Of a stretch of DNA of 46,290 bases, positions 24,330-33,604 are shown piece after piece. This stretch comes from an uncultured Kiritimatiellota bacterium (lineage in GTDB: Bacteria; Verrucomicrobiota; Kiritimatiellia; RFP12; UBA1067): contig CAKULV010000027.1 of NCBI GenBank assembly GCA_934667425.1, forward strand, positions 1-46,290. Reading direction: 5' to 3'. Both the position numbers and the translations under genes were made by a program. Each line of letters begins with the position of its first letter. The stretch's first letter is position 1. Below the pieces are notes generated by a model. It made no database searches. It had not been told where the DNA came from and worked only from the letters and a program-made list of their open reading frames with translations.

Positions 24330-26438
24330 TCATGTCGCCTGGGTTCCTGCCGCCACATCGTCGAACGGCACAAGTACGCCGCCGTCCTTGCCTGGCACAC
24401 CCGCATACAGGATCATGCCTTCCGACACCCCCACGCTCATTTTCCTCGGGGCGAGGTTCGCCACGAAAAGCACGCTCTTGCCGACCATCGCCGACGGGTC
24501 GGGATAGCTGCCACGTATCCCGCTGAAAATCGTCCGCCTGCCAAGAGATCCGGCATCAAGCTCGAACTTGAGGAGCTTCGAGCTCTTCGGGACGGCTTCG
24601 CAGGACAGCACCCTGCCTATGCGAAGGTCGAGCTTCTCGAAATCGGCGAATCCGATCTCTTGCTTCAGTGGCGGCTGCGCTGCGGCCGCTTCCGCCGCCG
24701 GGGACGCAGACCCCCTGGACTTGTTCTTGGATGAACGCGACTCGTGGGATACCTCGCCGCTCGACGCGGGCTTTACCTTGGCGGCCTCGACCATCGCCTC
24801 AACCTGCTCCGGCATTATGCGCGTGGCAAGGTATTCGTATTTCCCTATGGACACGTTCTCCAGGGCCTTCTGAGCATCGTCCCAGCTCCAGTCGGCCTCG
24901 CCGAACAGCTTCGCCGCCTTCTTCGAATAGCTTGGGAGAATCGGCTTGAGGTATATCGCGAGGATTCTGAATACGTTTAGCGTGGCGGTCAGCGTTATGC
25001 GCGTAGCCTCCGCATCCGTCTTGCACGTGAGCCACGGCTGCCGACGATCGAAATATTCGTTGGCGGCATCCGCGATTTTCGCGATCTCCACAGGCACCTG
25101 CGAGAACCGTCGCGCCTCATAGTGCGCCGCGATCGCGTCCGCCCTGGACTGCGCAAGAGCCACGAGGCTGCGGCCATCCCCGTCAAGAGCCCCCAGCCGG
25201 CCTCCGAGCGCAGGCACCTTGTAGAGCATCTGCGCACCGCGAGAGGCGAGGTTGGTTATCTTCCCGACGAGGTCCGAATTCACCCTGAAGGTGAAGTCCA
25301 CGAGGTTCAGGTCCTGATCGTCTATCGTGCCGGGCGATTTGCAGGCATAGTAGTAGCGGAGCGCCTCGGCAGGAAGGTGGTCGAGATATGTGCGGGCGTT
25401 GATGAAGGTGCCTTTCGACTTCGACATCTTCTCGCCGTTGACGGTGAGGAACCCGTGTACGAACACCTTGGTTGGTGTCTGGAATCCACCGACATGGAGC
25501 ATCCCCGGCCAGAAAAGGCAGTGGAAGCGTATGATGTCCTTGCCGATGAAATGGTATATCTCCGGGGCCTTCACGCCAGACGGGGCTTCGCCTTCGGAAG
25601 ATGGCCACCACTCCTCAAGCCTTTCGCCGTTCTTCTTGCACCAGTTGGCGAGTGACGCTATGTATCCGATCGGGGCATCCACCCACACGTAGAAGAACTT
25701 TCCTGGATGCCCGGGTATCTCGAACCCGAAGTACGGGGCATCGCGGCTTATGCACCAGCCGCGCAGCGGCTCGCTGAACCATTCGAGGAGCTTGTTGGAC
25801 ACATCGCTCGTCGTATGCTCGGGAAGCCACTTGCGAAGATATTCCTTGAACGGCTCAAGCTCGAAATAGAGATGCTCTGAATCCTTCGCGGAAGGCGAAC
25901 TGCCGCATACCGTGCAGCGTGGCGAGCCCAACTCCTCTGCGGCATACGTGGCGCCGCACTTGTCGCAGCTGTCCCCGTACTGGCCCTCTGCGCCGCACTT
26001 GGGGCACGTACCCTTCACGAAGCGGTCCGGAAGGAACATCCCGCACTTCGGACACCACAGCTGCGGCGAAGTGCGCGTCGTTATCGCGCCGCTCCTCTCC
26101 ATCGCCGCGAAGAACCGCTCGGACAGCCCCTTGTTCTCTGGGGTGTTCGTCGTGTAGTAGTTGTCGAACTCGATGTCGAAGTCGGTGAAGTCCCTCAGGT
26201 GCTGGTCGTGACTGCGGGCAATCAGCGTCTCCGGCGCTATGCCCTCGTTGCGCGCCCTTATCATGATTGGCGTGCCATGCGTATCATCCGCGCAGACATA
26301 CACGCACCTGTTGCCGCGCATCTTCTGGAACCGCACCCAGAAATCCGTCTGAAGATACTCCACCAGATGCCCAAGGTGAATATCCCCGTTTGCATAGGGC
26401 AACGCACTGGTCACGACAATTTTTCTGTTTTCAACCAT
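24330..26438 (-). CDS. metG: Methionine-tRNA ligase with C-terminal tRNA-binding domain
   Basis: 702 residues from ATG 26438, which gives the standard N terminus. Class I synthetase: PYANGDIHLGH with the HIGH-type motif HLGH at 21-24, a zinc-binding insert with paired CxxC motifs (CPKCG, CPKCG, CDKCG, CTVCG), the second signature KMSKSKG in the middle, an anticodon-binding helical domain with the Trp of PWLTCK, and a C-terminal EMAP/Trbp111-like domain (IGFADFEKLDLRIGRVLSCE) used for dimerisation and tRNA binding. It charges tRNA-Met in the cytoplasm. GGAG lies about 13 nt before the ATG. Its promoter is upstream at 26470-26498, and it is separate from the pcnB operon, whose promoter lies just past its stop. 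Confidence 0.96.
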   Translation of the reverse strand: MVENRKIVVTSALPYANGDIHLGHLVEYLQTDFWVRFQKMRGNRCVYVCADDTHGTPIMIRARNEGIAPETLIARSHDQHLRDFTDFDIEFDNYYTTNTPENKGLSERFFAAMERSGAITTRTSPQLWCPKCGMFLPDRFVKGTCPKCGAEGQYGDSCDKCGATYAAEELGSPRCTVCGSSPSAKDSEHLYFELEPFKEYLRKWLPEHTTSDVSNKLLEWFSEPLRGWCISRDAPYFGFEIPGHPGKFFYVWVDAPIGYIASLANWCKKNGERLEEWWPSSEGEAPSGVKAPEIYHFIGKDIIRFHCLFWPGMLHVGGFQTPTKVFVHGFLTVNGEKMSKSKGTFINARTYLDHLPAEALRYYYACKSPGTIDDQDLNLVDFTFRVNSDLVGKITNLASRGAQMLYKVPALGGRLGALDGDGRSLVALAQSRADAIAAHYEARRFSQVPVEIAKIADAANEYFDRRQPWLTCKTDAEATRITLTATLNVFRILAIYLKPILPSYSKKAAKLFGEADWSWDDAQKALENVSIGKYEYLATRIMPEQVEAMVEAAKVKPASSGEVSHESRSSKNKSRGSASPAAEAAAAQPPLKQEIGFADFEKLDLRIGRVLSCEAVPKSSKLLKFELDAGSLGRRTIFSGIRGSYPDPSAMVGKSVLFVANLAPRKMSVGVSEGMILYAGVPGKDGGVLVPFDDVAAGTQAT

Positions 26439-26469
26439 ATCGTGTTCTGTTCTCCAAATAAGGGTTTGG

Positions 26470-26498
26470 ATTATACCAAATAACGATTTGCGGCGCAA
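26470..26498 (-). promoter_or_regulatory. Promoter of metG
   Basis: TTGCGC (26493-26498), 17-bp spacer, TATAAT (26470-26475) preceded by TGG, on the minus strand. It has the same -35 hexamer and spacing as the rRNA promoter at 46189-46217. An 8-bp hairpin GCGGCGCA/TGCGCCGC (26490-26508) overlaps the -35 and may terminate hisA transcripts, although its T-tract is poor. Confidence 0.7.
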
Positions 26499-26541
26499 TC
26501 TGCGCCGCCGCGGGACCGCATTTGGCCGAGAATGTACGGCT

Positions 26542-27282
26542 TCAGTCGCGAAGATCCCGAATCGTGGCTTCGTTCATCGCGTCCAGCGATGTACGGCCAT
26601 CGTACAGGGCCTTGCCGACAATGGCCGCCCGCAGGTTGGCCTTGCCGAGTCTGCGCAGGTTCACTACGTCCTCAGGCGTCGATACGCCGCCGGAGGCCGT
26701 TATCTCGCATGAGGGAGCGGCATCGCATATCGCCGCCATCTGCTCGAGGTTCGGCCCTCCGAGCATGCCGTCCGTGGCCGTATCGGTGTAGATTATCGTC
26801 TTCACGCCCATCGCCGCGACCGCACGGGCGAGTTCCGTCGCCAGGGTCTTCGAGGTCTCCACCCAGCCGCGAGTCTGCACAAAGCCGCCACGCGCATCGA
26901 TCCCAACGGCGATCCTGTCTCCGTATATCTCCACCGAACTGGACAGGAACTCGGGGTCGTCGAGCGCAGCCGAACCGATGATGGCGCGTGTCGCGCCGGC
27001 GTCAAGCACGGCCGAAAGCGCCTCTGGGGTGCGGAGACCTCCGCCAACCTCCACCGGTCCGCCAAACGCCTTGATCACCTGCGCGATCACGGCGGCATGC
27101 CTGGGCGTCCCCGCGAAAGCGCCGTCAAGATCCACCACGTGCAGCTCTTGCCCGCCCTGCCTGCGCCAGTCTGCGGCCTGCGAGGCCGGATCGTCGCCAT
27201 ACACCGTCACATCGTCCTCGCGTCCCTGCCTCAGGCGTACGCATTTGCCGCCCTTCAGATCTATTGCCGGAAGTATTACCAT
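26542..27282 (-). CDS. hisA: Phosphoribosylformimino-AICAR-phosphate isomerase
   Basis: 246 residues from ATG 27282; the upstream extension of the open frame lies inside hisB and is not used. HisA opens the ribose ring of ProFAR to PRFAR in histidine synthesis. It is a half-duplicated TIM-barrel: the first catalytic Asp is Asp8 in LPAIDLKGGKCVRL, the second sits in YTDTATDGM, with phosphate-binding GGGLRT and ASGGVS in the two halves. Its start is 1 nt after the hisB stop codon, and AAAGGG precedes it. Last gene of the run that begins with argB. Confidence 0.95.
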   Translation of the reverse strand: MVILPAIDLKGGKCVRLRQGREDDVTVYGDDPASQAADWRRQGGQELHVVDLDGAFAGTPRHAAVIAQVIKAFGGPVEVGGGLRTPEALSAVLDAGATRAIIGSAALDDPEFLSSSVEIYGDRIAVGIDARGGFVQTRGWVETSKTLATELARAVAAMGVKTIIYTDTATDGMLGGPNLEQMAAICDAAPSCEITASGGVSTPEDVVNLRRLGKANLRAAIVGKALYDGRTSLDAMNEATIRDLRD

Positions 27283-27283
27283 A

Positions 27284-27868
27284 TCAGATCGCACCCTTTG
27301 ACGATGGGATCCCCTTCTCCCTTGGGTCTTTGGACACCGCCTGACGCAGCGCGCGGGCGAAGGACTTGAACACGCCTTCGCAGACATGGTGCGCCTCATC
27401 GCCGTATATCTCGCGGAGATGCACATTCATGCGCCCCTCCACCGAGACCGCGCGGAAGAACTCCTCAAGCAGCTTCACCTCGAAATCGCGCACCGTCATG
27501 TGCTTCTTGCCGGACGAGAACACGATGAAGGGCCGGCCGCCCAGGTCGATGGAGGCCTCGCAAAGCGCCTCGTCCATCGGTATGGACGCAAACCCGTAGC
27601 GAACGATCCCCCTGCGGTCGCCCAATGCCTGGTTGATGGCCTGCCCGAACACGAGGCCGACATCCTCCACCGTATGGTGGTAATCCACATCGAGGTCGCC
27701 GACAGCTTTCACCGACAGGTCGAGAAGAGCATGCTTCTTGAGCAGCTCAAGCATGTGGTTGAAGAACCCTATGCCGGTATCGACGGTTCCCTCCCCGGAA
27801 CCGTCGAGGTCGAGAGACAAGGATATCTTCGTCTCCCTGGTGTTTCGTTCAATCGCCGCCTTGCGCAT
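27284..27868 (-). CDS. hisB: Imidazoleglycerol-phosphate dehydratase
   Basis: 194 residues, the monofunctional length, without the histidinol-phosphatase domain found in E. coli. It converts imidazole glycerol phosphate to imidazole acetol phosphate in the histidine pathway and uses Mn. Both metal-binding repeats are visible: FFNHMLELL with DYHHTVEDVG in the first half, and the second with DEAHHVCEGVFKS. The start at 27868 has AGGAGG 6 nt before it and gives the usual N terminus (RNTRETKISLSLDLDG). It overlaps lspA by 20 nt and is followed at once by hisA. Confidence 0.95.
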   Translation of the reverse strand: MRKAAIERNTRETKISLSLDLDGSGEGTVDTGIGFFNHMLELLKKHALLDLSVKAVGDLDVDYHHTVEDVGLVFGQAINQALGDRRGIVRYGFASIPMDEALCEASIDLGGRPFIVFSSGKKHMTVRDFEVKLLEEFFRAVSVEGRMNVHLREIYGDEAHHVCEGVFKSFARALRQAVSKDPREKGIPSSKGAI

Positions 27869-28391
27869 CGCCAGCCTCCTTTGCCTTGGCTTTCTTTCCC
27901 ATTGCAGAATCAAGTTTCCCGCGATCCCTTTCTGACGGATCGCGCACGAGCACCGATGCGACCATGAGCATGGCCGCCGCAATGGTTATGCAGGAATCCG
28001 CCACATTGAAGCAGGGGAAATGGTGGACGCCCCAATGGAAGTCAAACATGTCCACCACAAAACCGTAATAGAGCCGATCTATCAGATTCCCGAGGATGCC
28101 CGCGTAGAGAAGCGTCTCCGTAGCAAAGCCGAACCTTCCGGGAGGGAACACGCTCCGCCGCTTCCAGAGGAGCAGCGCAAACGCCACGGCGGCGAATGCC
28201 GCCAGCGGCCACACATGCCCCTGGAGCATGCCCCACGCGCAACCTCGGTTCTCGACGTACGCGAGGTTGAAGAACGGGGACACCGGAACCGCCGCGCCAC
28301 CCTTCAGCCTCTGCATGGCCCACGCCTTGACGATCTGGTCAAGCAGGAGCAGATTCACGATCACCGCGAACGAGGAGACGAATCGGCGCAT
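27849..28391 (-). CDS. lspA: Lipoprotein signal peptidase (signal peptidase II)
   Basis: 180 residues with four hydrophobic segments. LspA cleaves the signal peptide of prolipoproteins in the inner membrane. The family signature is complete: N-terminal VNLLLLDQIVKAWA, FFNLAYVENRGCAWG, ILGNLIDRLYYGFVVDMFDF with catalytic Asp114 and FNVADSCI with catalytic Asp132. The ATG at 28391 is preferred over a GTG one codon upstream because of the AGGG spacing. The Lys/Ala-rich tail after the last helix overlaps the hisB start by 20 nt. It sits 11 nt after the DksA-like gene. Confidence 0.94.
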   Translation of the reverse strand: MRRFVSSFAVIVNLLLLDQIVKAWAMQRLKGGAAVPVSPFFNLAYVENRGCAWGMLQGHVWPLAAFAAVAFALLLWKRRSVFPPGRFGFATETLLYAGILGNLIDRLYYGFVVDMFDFHWGVHHFPCFNVADSCITIAAAMLMVASVLVRDPSERDRGKLDSAMGKKAKAKEAGDAQGGD

Positions 28392-28402
28392 CACCTATGG
28401 CC

Positions 28403-29086
28403 CTACACGATGGAGTCGGGCTTCGACTCCATGGCACGCTGGCACTCCATGCAGGTATGCGCAAACGGAAGGTGCTGGAGACGCGCCTTGCGGATAAGCT
28501 GGCCGCACACGCTGCATATGCCATAGGTGCCATCGTCGATCCTGTGGAGAGCCTCGTCGATCTTCTGAAGGGTCTTGTTCTGCGCCCCCACCTGACCGAG
28601 GTTCTGGAGACGCATGAAGCTGTCGCTGCCATCCTCGTCCTCGCCGGCGCGGTCGATGGTCTGCTCAAGCGCGTTGGTCTTCAGCGTCGCCGTCTTGCCT
28701 ACGATCGAATGGCGCAATGCGACAAGCGACTTGCGGAACTGCGCGAGGTCGGCATCCGGGAACCTCAGCGAGGCGCTTCCCTTCGCCCTGGAGGTCGGGC
28801 GCTTGGTGAGCTTCACTTCGCCATCTGCGGCCACGGCCGACTTCCTGCTCTCCTCGGCAAGCTGCTCGTCCTTCATGGACTCGGCAAATGCAAAGGCGAA
28901 ATCCTTGGAGTCGTTCTCGAAGAGATCCTCCTGCGCGATCGGCTGGGCGGACTTCATCACCATCTTCTTCATCTTCGGGGAGGCCTTCTTGGCCTTTTTC
29001 TCGGCAACATCCGCAGCGACCATCTTTCTCACGGCCGTCGCCCCCGTCGTTGCGGCCCTCTTGGCGGCCTTCTTTGTTGTAGTCAT
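28403..29086 (-). CDS. DksA/TraR-type zinc-finger protein with basic N-terminal extension
   Basis: 227 residues. The C-terminal third is a DksA-like coiled coil plus zinc finger: C191-x2-C194-x17-C212-x2-C215 (CSVCGQLIRKARLQHLPFAHTCMEC, quoted here only by its ends C-S-V-C and C-M-E-C), preceded by IDEALHRIDDGTYGIC, the usual entry to the finger. The first 60 residues are very Lys/Ala-rich, unlike E. coli DksA, and resemble the basic tails of PVC proteins of this family. Such proteins bind RNA polymerase through the secondary channel and modulate rRNA promoters. AGGAGG precedes the ATG. It follows greA by 19 nt, so two secondary-channel factors are co-transcribed. Confidence 0.83.
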   Translation of the reverse strand: MTTTKKAAKRAATTGATAVRKMVAADVAEKKAKKASPKMKKMVMKSAQPIAQEDLFENDSKDFAFAFAESMKDEQLAEESRKSAVAADGEVKLTKRPTSRAKGSASLRFPDADLAQFRKSLVALRHSIVGKTATLKTNALEQTIDRAGEDEDGSDSFMRLQNLGQVGAQNKTLQKIDEALHRIDDGTYGICSVCGQLIRKARLQHLPFAHTCMECQRAMESKPDSIV

Positions 29087-29105
29087 CTCAAAACCTCCTG
29101 TAAGA

Positions 29106-31115
29106 CTAACCCTTGATCCAGGCCTTCAGCTCATCCGTAAGGGCCTCCACGCGCTCGACCTTCGCGGCCACGGCGTTCCCGTCCGCATCGGTAAGCTCAA
29201 CGGCGTCGCCCGGCTTCTTGCCGAGAAGGTTCGCGGCGAGCCGCGTCCCGGAGGATATGATGCCGAGCGACGGCTCGTTGTCCCACTCGCCAAGCACGAC
29301 GAAGCGCTTTTCACCTCCATCGGACGAAAGGATTGCGATAGTACCCATGCGGACCTCGTCCGTCTCGACATTATCGAACAGAGTGGCGGACACCTCGTCG
29401 AGATCCTTCTGCATGAGCGACTGCTTCTGCAGAAGCGCGCGCTGCTCGTCCTTCGCATACTGGTATTCGGCGTTTTCGCTGAGGTCGCCATAGCCGCGGG
29501 CGAACTCGATGCGGCGCGTGTTCTCCGGCATGTCCACCGTGACGAGCCTCTCGTACGCCGCCTTCTTCTCGTTGTAGCTGCGCTGCGACGTGACGCGGGC
29601 GACAGACTTCTTCTCGGCATGCTTCACCACGTGCGACGCGAGCGCGGGATCGAGCTTGGTCATGCGCACCGTAATCGTGCGGTGCGTGGCCGGACTCCAC
29701 GCCGTGGAAGCCTGGAAGCGCTCGAACACCTGGATCTTCTCGTTCCGCCCAAGACGGCTGAAGGTATCCTCAAGCCAGCTCTTGTCCGCAAACAGGCGGC
29801 GTATCACGTTCTGCATCCTCAGCGTCTCGCCCGTCTGCCGCCCCTCGCCAAGTGCGATGGCGTGCTGCAGGATCGCGACGAGCGGCGGCAGCTTGCTCCA
29901 CTTCCTGAAGTCGTCGTAGCGGGCAAGTATGCATGTGACCAGCGTCGCAGGCGGATGCGGCTCGTTGAGCAACGCCGCCACGGCCTCTTCGCAATCGGCA
30001 TCCGAGGAGAAGAACTTGAGCGTCTCGACCAGAAGCGTGAAGTTCATCTTCGGGATCGCCTCGAACAGCCTGTGCTTGGTCTCCTCGCGGTTCTCAGCAG
30101 TCATGAACACCACAAGGCTGCCGATGTCGCGGGCCGGCAGCGTACGCGCGGCGGCAAGATACCTGTCGCCTTCCCACAGGTAGTTGCGGCACTTCGATGT
30201 GGACGGCGCCTCAAGCTTGAGCGCATCAACGCAGAACGCGAGCCGAGCATAGAGCGCGTCATCGACGCCACGCGCCCCCTTGAGCGCAAATTCAAGGCGA
30301 TCCGAGAATTTCGCGCGGGCCGCCTCGTCAAGGGACTTCATGCGGTCAGTCCCCTCTAGCTCCTTTATCGCGGAGAGGATGGACTTCGGATCCTTCATCT
30401 GCGAAAACGCCGTGAACCAGCTGTCGCCATACGTCTCGGCGGACGCCTTGAGGTGGATTGGCTCTGCCTTGCGGACCGGAATTTCGACAAGCCTGTCCTT
30501 CTTGAGGTCGGCGCGGGCGTGATCCCAGAACTGCTTCCAGTTCGCGCTCTTCACGAACCCGTGCCTTGCGCACTCCTCCTCAAGGCGAGTGACGGGCATG
30601 TCGCCGAAGCTCTTGAGCATCGCCTTGGCGAACTCGCCGGGCTGCTCCTTGATCATCGCCTCAACCCGGGCCGGATCCGCCGCAGCCGTCACGAGGATGT
30701 GATCCTCGGGCGCAATAACAAGCATCTCGCATGCCGCATCAAATGTCAGTTGATGGCCCTTGCGCGCCTTGAAGTCAACGGTGATCTTGCGGTAGAAGTA
30801 GTCGAGGCGCTTGACCTCGCCAAGCCCCCATGCCGCATTGAGCACCCGTGTGCCAGGCACAAATGCGATAAGCTTCTCAAGACGGGCAAGCGACTCCTGA
30901 AGCGGGCGGGAGCCGAACCCGACGGAATCCACAAAAGAAAGAAGAAGGCGGTCTTTTGTCGCCTTCTTCAGAATCTCCCGCACACCTGCGGCCTGGAGGT
31001 TGGTGGTGAGAACATCCTTGTTGGTCTTGATCATCTTCAGCGCACCCATGAAATCCTGGGCTTCCGTCTTCAATTGGAGCTCTGCCGCCAGATCTTCCAT
31101 CTTCCTGTCTGCCAT
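29106..31115 (-). CDS. greA: Transcription elongation factor GreA with long N-terminal extension
   Basis: 669 residues, against about 158 for ordinary GreA. The last ~155 residues are a GreA domain: the coiled coil holds RIEFARGYGDLSENAEY with the catalytic acidic residues of the GDLSENAEY tip, then the FKBP-like half (GTIAILSSDGGEKRFVVLGEWDNEPSLGIIS, seen as a series of strands). GreA rescues backtracked RNA polymerase by transcript cleavage. The first ~510 residues are mostly helical with no recognised domain; GreA proteins of about this length are known in Chlamydiae, which supports a PVC affiliation. It has its own promoter inside the end of recO and is followed 19 nt later by the DksA-like gene. 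Confidence 0.88.
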   Translation of the reverse strand: MADRKMEDLAAELQLKTEAQDFMGALKMIKTNKDVLTTNLQAAGVREILKKATKDRLLLSFVDSVGFGSRPLQESLARLEKLIAFVPGTRVLNAAWGLGEVKRLDYFYRKITVDFKARKGHQLTFDAACEMLVIAPEDHILVTAAADPARVEAMIKEQPGEFAKAMLKSFGDMPVTRLEEECARHGFVKSANWKQFWDHARADLKKDRLVEIPVRKAEPIHLKASAETYGDSWFTAFSQMKDPKSILSAIKELEGTDRMKSLDEAARAKFSDRLEFALKGARGVDDALYARLAFCVDALKLEAPSTSKCRNYLWEGDRYLAAARTLPARDIGSLVVFMTAENREETKHRLFEAIPKMNFTLLVETLKFFSSDADCEEAVAALLNEPHPPATLVTCILARYDDFRKWSKLPPLVAILQHAIALGEGRQTGETLRMQNVIRRLFADKSWLEDTFSRLGRNEKIQVFERFQASTAWSPATHRTITVRMTKLDPALASHVVKHAEKKSVARVTSQRSYNEKKAAYERLVTVDMPENTRRIEFARGYGDLSENAEYQYAKDEQRALLQKQSLMQKDLDEVSATLFDNVETDEVRMGTIAILSSDGGEKRFVVLGEWDNEPSLGIISSGTRLAANLLGKKPGDAVELTDADGNAVAAKVERVEALTDELKAWIKG

Positions 31116-31157
31116 GGAACCTCGTCCCTCCTATTTCGTGTAAAAAAACTGTTTCGG

Positions 31158-31186
31158 ATTGTATCATTTCCGGCTCTTGTTTGCAA
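31158..31186 (-). promoter_or_regulatory. Promoter of greA, inside recO
   Basis: TTGCAA (31181-31186), 17-bp spacer, TACAAT (31158-31163) preceded by TGA, on the minus strand. The -35 and most of the spacer are within the last codons of recO, so greA can be transcribed apart from the arg genes. The leader is about 35 nt, with a GGAGGG ribosome site. Confidence 0.6.
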
Positions 31187-31880
31187 GGAGGAGAAGGGTG
31201 TTGCGGCGGATCTCCGGCGGCAGCTCAAGGTGGTACCGCATGAACATGCCGAGAAATCGCACGGCCGAGGCGATATCGCCCGCCCCGGCATCGCCATCCC
31301 CGCCGGCAAGCGCACGCGCCGTGGCGCCCGATATCCGTACAGTCCTGCCCCCTTCCCCGACGTGGCCGAGATCGATTGCGAAGGGGATGGAGGACGCAGA
31401 GAAATCCGCGCCCGCGAAATCAGGCGACAGGCCGGCAAGCGCCAGGAATTCGCACTCGAGGCCGACAATGGACGTGGCGTCGGCCGGGCTCTCCGCCAGA
31501 TGGTCAAGCCTGCGTTCAAGGAACCTGAACCACCTGTCCGCATCCCCCCCTCCGTGCGGACAATGCTCGCCGACAAGATACGCCGCATATGAGGCGAGGG
31601 CTGTCGCCCGGTAATCGCCCCTTATGTATTCCCGCATGTCAATGGGAGACGCCTCGCGTATCGCGTGGAGTTCACCTTTCGCCCGCACGTAGTAGACGAG
31701 CTCGCACGTGTAGAACAGGTCATACTGTCCGAGAAACCGGCTCTTCGGACGCACCGCACCCTTGACAAGAGTCGCAACAGGCCCACGCTCCGGCGTAAGC
31801 CATGTCGTGATGTGGCTTGTGCGCGACCATGGGCGTATGTCAATGACGATGGCCTTTGTCTTTACCGTTTCACCGGCCAT
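31164..31880 (-). CDS. recO: DNA repair protein RecO
   Basis: 238 residues from ATG 31880, with AGAGG 6 nt upstream; the open frame extends two codons to a TTG that is less likely. RecO loads RecA on SSB-coated gaps with RecF/RecR. The N-terminal OB-fold is visible (KTKAIVIDIRPWSRTSHITTWLTPERGPVATLVKGAVRPKS, seen as its strand pattern), followed by the helical part (LASYAAYLVGEHCP, LECEFLALAGLSPDF). The zinc-binding Cys cluster of many RecO proteins is missing. It sits 46 nt after the acyl-CoA synthetase gene and carries the greA promoter at its end. Confidence 0.87.
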   Translation of the reverse strand: MAGETVKTKAIVIDIRPWSRTSHITTWLTPERGPVATLVKGAVRPKSRFLGQYDLFYTCELVYYVRAKGELHAIREASPIDMREYIRGDYRATALASYAAYLVGEHCPHGGGDADRWFRFLERRLDHLAESPADATSIVGLECEFLALAGLSPDFAGADFSASSIPFAIDLGHVGEGGRTVRISGATARALAGGDGDAGAGDIASAVRFLGMFMRYHLELPPEIRRNTLLLLANKSRK

Positions 31881-31926
31881 GCGCAACCTCTACAGGGGAC
31901 CCCATATGCGCAAGCGCCGCAACCGG

Positions 31927-33570
31927 TCACTCTTCGATCCCGTTCTGGTGCGCGACAAGGGCATCGGCCCCGTACATCTTGCGGAGCTTGGGCTTCTCGA
32001 TCTTGCCGGTGGGATTGCGAGGGACAGAGGCGAATATCACCTTGCGCGGCCTCTTGTAGCGGGGAAGGTCGAGGCAGAAGTCGTCCACCTCCTTCTCCGT
32101 AAGGGTCATCCCTTCCTTCACCTCTATTATCGCGGCGGCGATCTCTCCAAGACGCGCATCCGCAAGGCCGATCACGGCGACATCCTTGATCTTCGGGTTT
32201 GCCCGCAGGAAATCCTCGATCTGCACGGGATAGAGGTTCTCGCCGCCAGTGATGATCACGTCCTTGGCGCGATCTACCAGATAGATGAAACCGTCGCGCA
32301 CTTCAGCCATGTCTCCAGTGCGGAGCCACCCATCCTCTGAAAGTATCTCCTTCGTCGCCTCTGGATTCTTGTAGTACTCCCTCATGACCCCAGGCCCCTT
32401 GAGCGCGAGCTCGCCGACCTCGCCGGGCCCGACCTCGGAACCGTCCGGACGCAGTATCTTCGTCTGCCAGCCGTATCCGGCCACGCCTATCGCCCCCACA
32501 TGGTCTATGTTCTCGATGCCGAGATGGACCGCTCCGGGGCCGGTGGACTCCGAAAGGCCGTAGTTTGTGTCGTAGTCGTGGTGCGGGAACACCGTCTTCC
32601 AACGCTTTATGAGGGCCGGCGGAACCGGCTGTGCGCCTATGTGCATCAGCCGCCACTGGTCAAGGCTGTAGTCCGCAAGTTTCACGTCCCCGCGATCTAT
32701 CGCATCCAGTATGTCCTGCGCCCACGGCACGAGCAGCCATACGATCGTGCAGCGCTCCTCGCTCACGCACCGAAGTATCCACTCGGGCTTAACCCCCTTG
32801 AGGAGGACGGCCTTGCCGCCCACAAGGAAACTTCCGAACCAGTGCATCTTTGCGCCGGTGTGATACAGCGGAGGGATGCAGAGGAAAACGTCGTCCTTCG
32901 TCTGCCCGTGGTGCTTCTGCTCCACCTTGCACGAATGCATCAGGCAACGGTGGCGGAGTATTATGGCCTTCGGGAACCCGGTCGTGCCGGACGAGAAGTA
33001 TATCGCCGCGTCGTCCCCCTCATGCAGCGGGATGTCGGGAGCCTTCGACGAGCAGTACCCCACCATCGTCTTGTAGCTCACGTCGAAGCTTGGGCAGTCG
33101 TCGCCGACATACACGCCGAACTTGACCTTCGGGAGCCTGTCGATTATCTGCTCCACGCGCCCGGTGAATTCCGGCCCGTGGACAAGCACGTCGGCATCGG
33201 CGAGGTCAAGGCAATACTTTATCTCCTCTGCGGTGTAGCGGAAATTCAGCGGCACAGCCATGCATCCGGCCTTGAGCACGCCAAAGTATATCGGCAGCCA
33301 CTCAAGGCAGTTCATGAGCAGGATCGCGACCTTGTCGCCACGCTTGAGCCCACGGCTCAGCAGAAAGTTGGCGAAGCGATTCGCCTTCTCGTCGAACTCC
33401 GCCCAGGTTATCTCGCTCCTGAACGCCTCAAGCGGGCTGGACTCTATGAGCGAATACTCGCGCCACGTGGTGTTGCGCTTCTCGAGTTCCTGCGGATTGA
33501 TCTCGACGAGCGCAACGTCGTTGGGCCACTCGCGTGCGTTGAGCTCAAGTATTTCCGTTATCGCTTCCAT
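31927..33570 (-). CDS. AMP-forming acyl-CoA synthetase / ligase
   Basis: 547 residues from ATG 33570. A long upstream extension of the frame lies within the oxidoreductase gene and is low-complexity, so it is excluded. Class I adenylate-forming enzyme: the P-loop YFSSGTTGFPK (191-201), the YGLSEST motif, GWLRTGDMAEV and DRAKDVIITGGENLYPVQIE hinge region, and catalytic Lys523 in NPTGKIEK. It activates a carboxylic acid as its adenylate and passes it to CoA. The substrate cannot be read; medium or long-chain fatty acids are usual for this branch. It follows the Gfo/Idh gene by 34 nt. A ribosome site is not obvious. Confidence 0.85.
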   Translation of the reverse strand: MEAITEILELNAREWPNDVALVEINPQELEKRNTTWREYSLIESSPLEAFRSEITWAEFDEKANRFANFLLSRGLKRGDKVAILLMNCLEWLPIYFGVLKAGCMAVPLNFRYTAEEIKYCLDLADADVLVHGPEFTGRVEQIIDRLPKVKFGVYVGDDCPSFDVSYKTMVGYCSSKAPDIPLHEGDDAAIYFSSGTTGFPKAIILRHRCLMHSCKVEQKHHGQTKDDVFLCIPPLYHTGAKMHWFGSFLVGGKAVLLKGVKPEWILRCVSEERCTIVWLLVPWAQDILDAIDRGDVKLADYSLDQWRLMHIGAQPVPPALIKRWKTVFPHHDYDTNYGLSESTGPGAVHLGIENIDHVGAIGVAGYGWQTKILRPDGSEVGPGEVGELALKGPGVMREYYKNPEATKEILSEDGWLRTGDMAEVRDGFIYLVDRAKDVIITGGENLYPVQIEDFLRANPKIKDVAVIGLADARLGEIAAAIIEVKEGMTLTEKEVDDFCLDLPRYKRPRKVIFASVPRNPTGKIEKPKLRKMYGADALVAHQNGIEE

Positions 33571-33604
33571 GTCTGCGAACCGTCGCCTGTTTCCCTTTCG
33601 CCGC

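Noticed and set aside
26439..26470. Riboswitch or T-box before metG
   Set aside because: The predicted leader is only about 25 nt, too short for either.
28614..30359. A 581-codon plus-strand frame opposite dksA-like and greA
   Set aside because: Antisense shadow of two genes with clear family motifs; it has no recognisable domain of its own.
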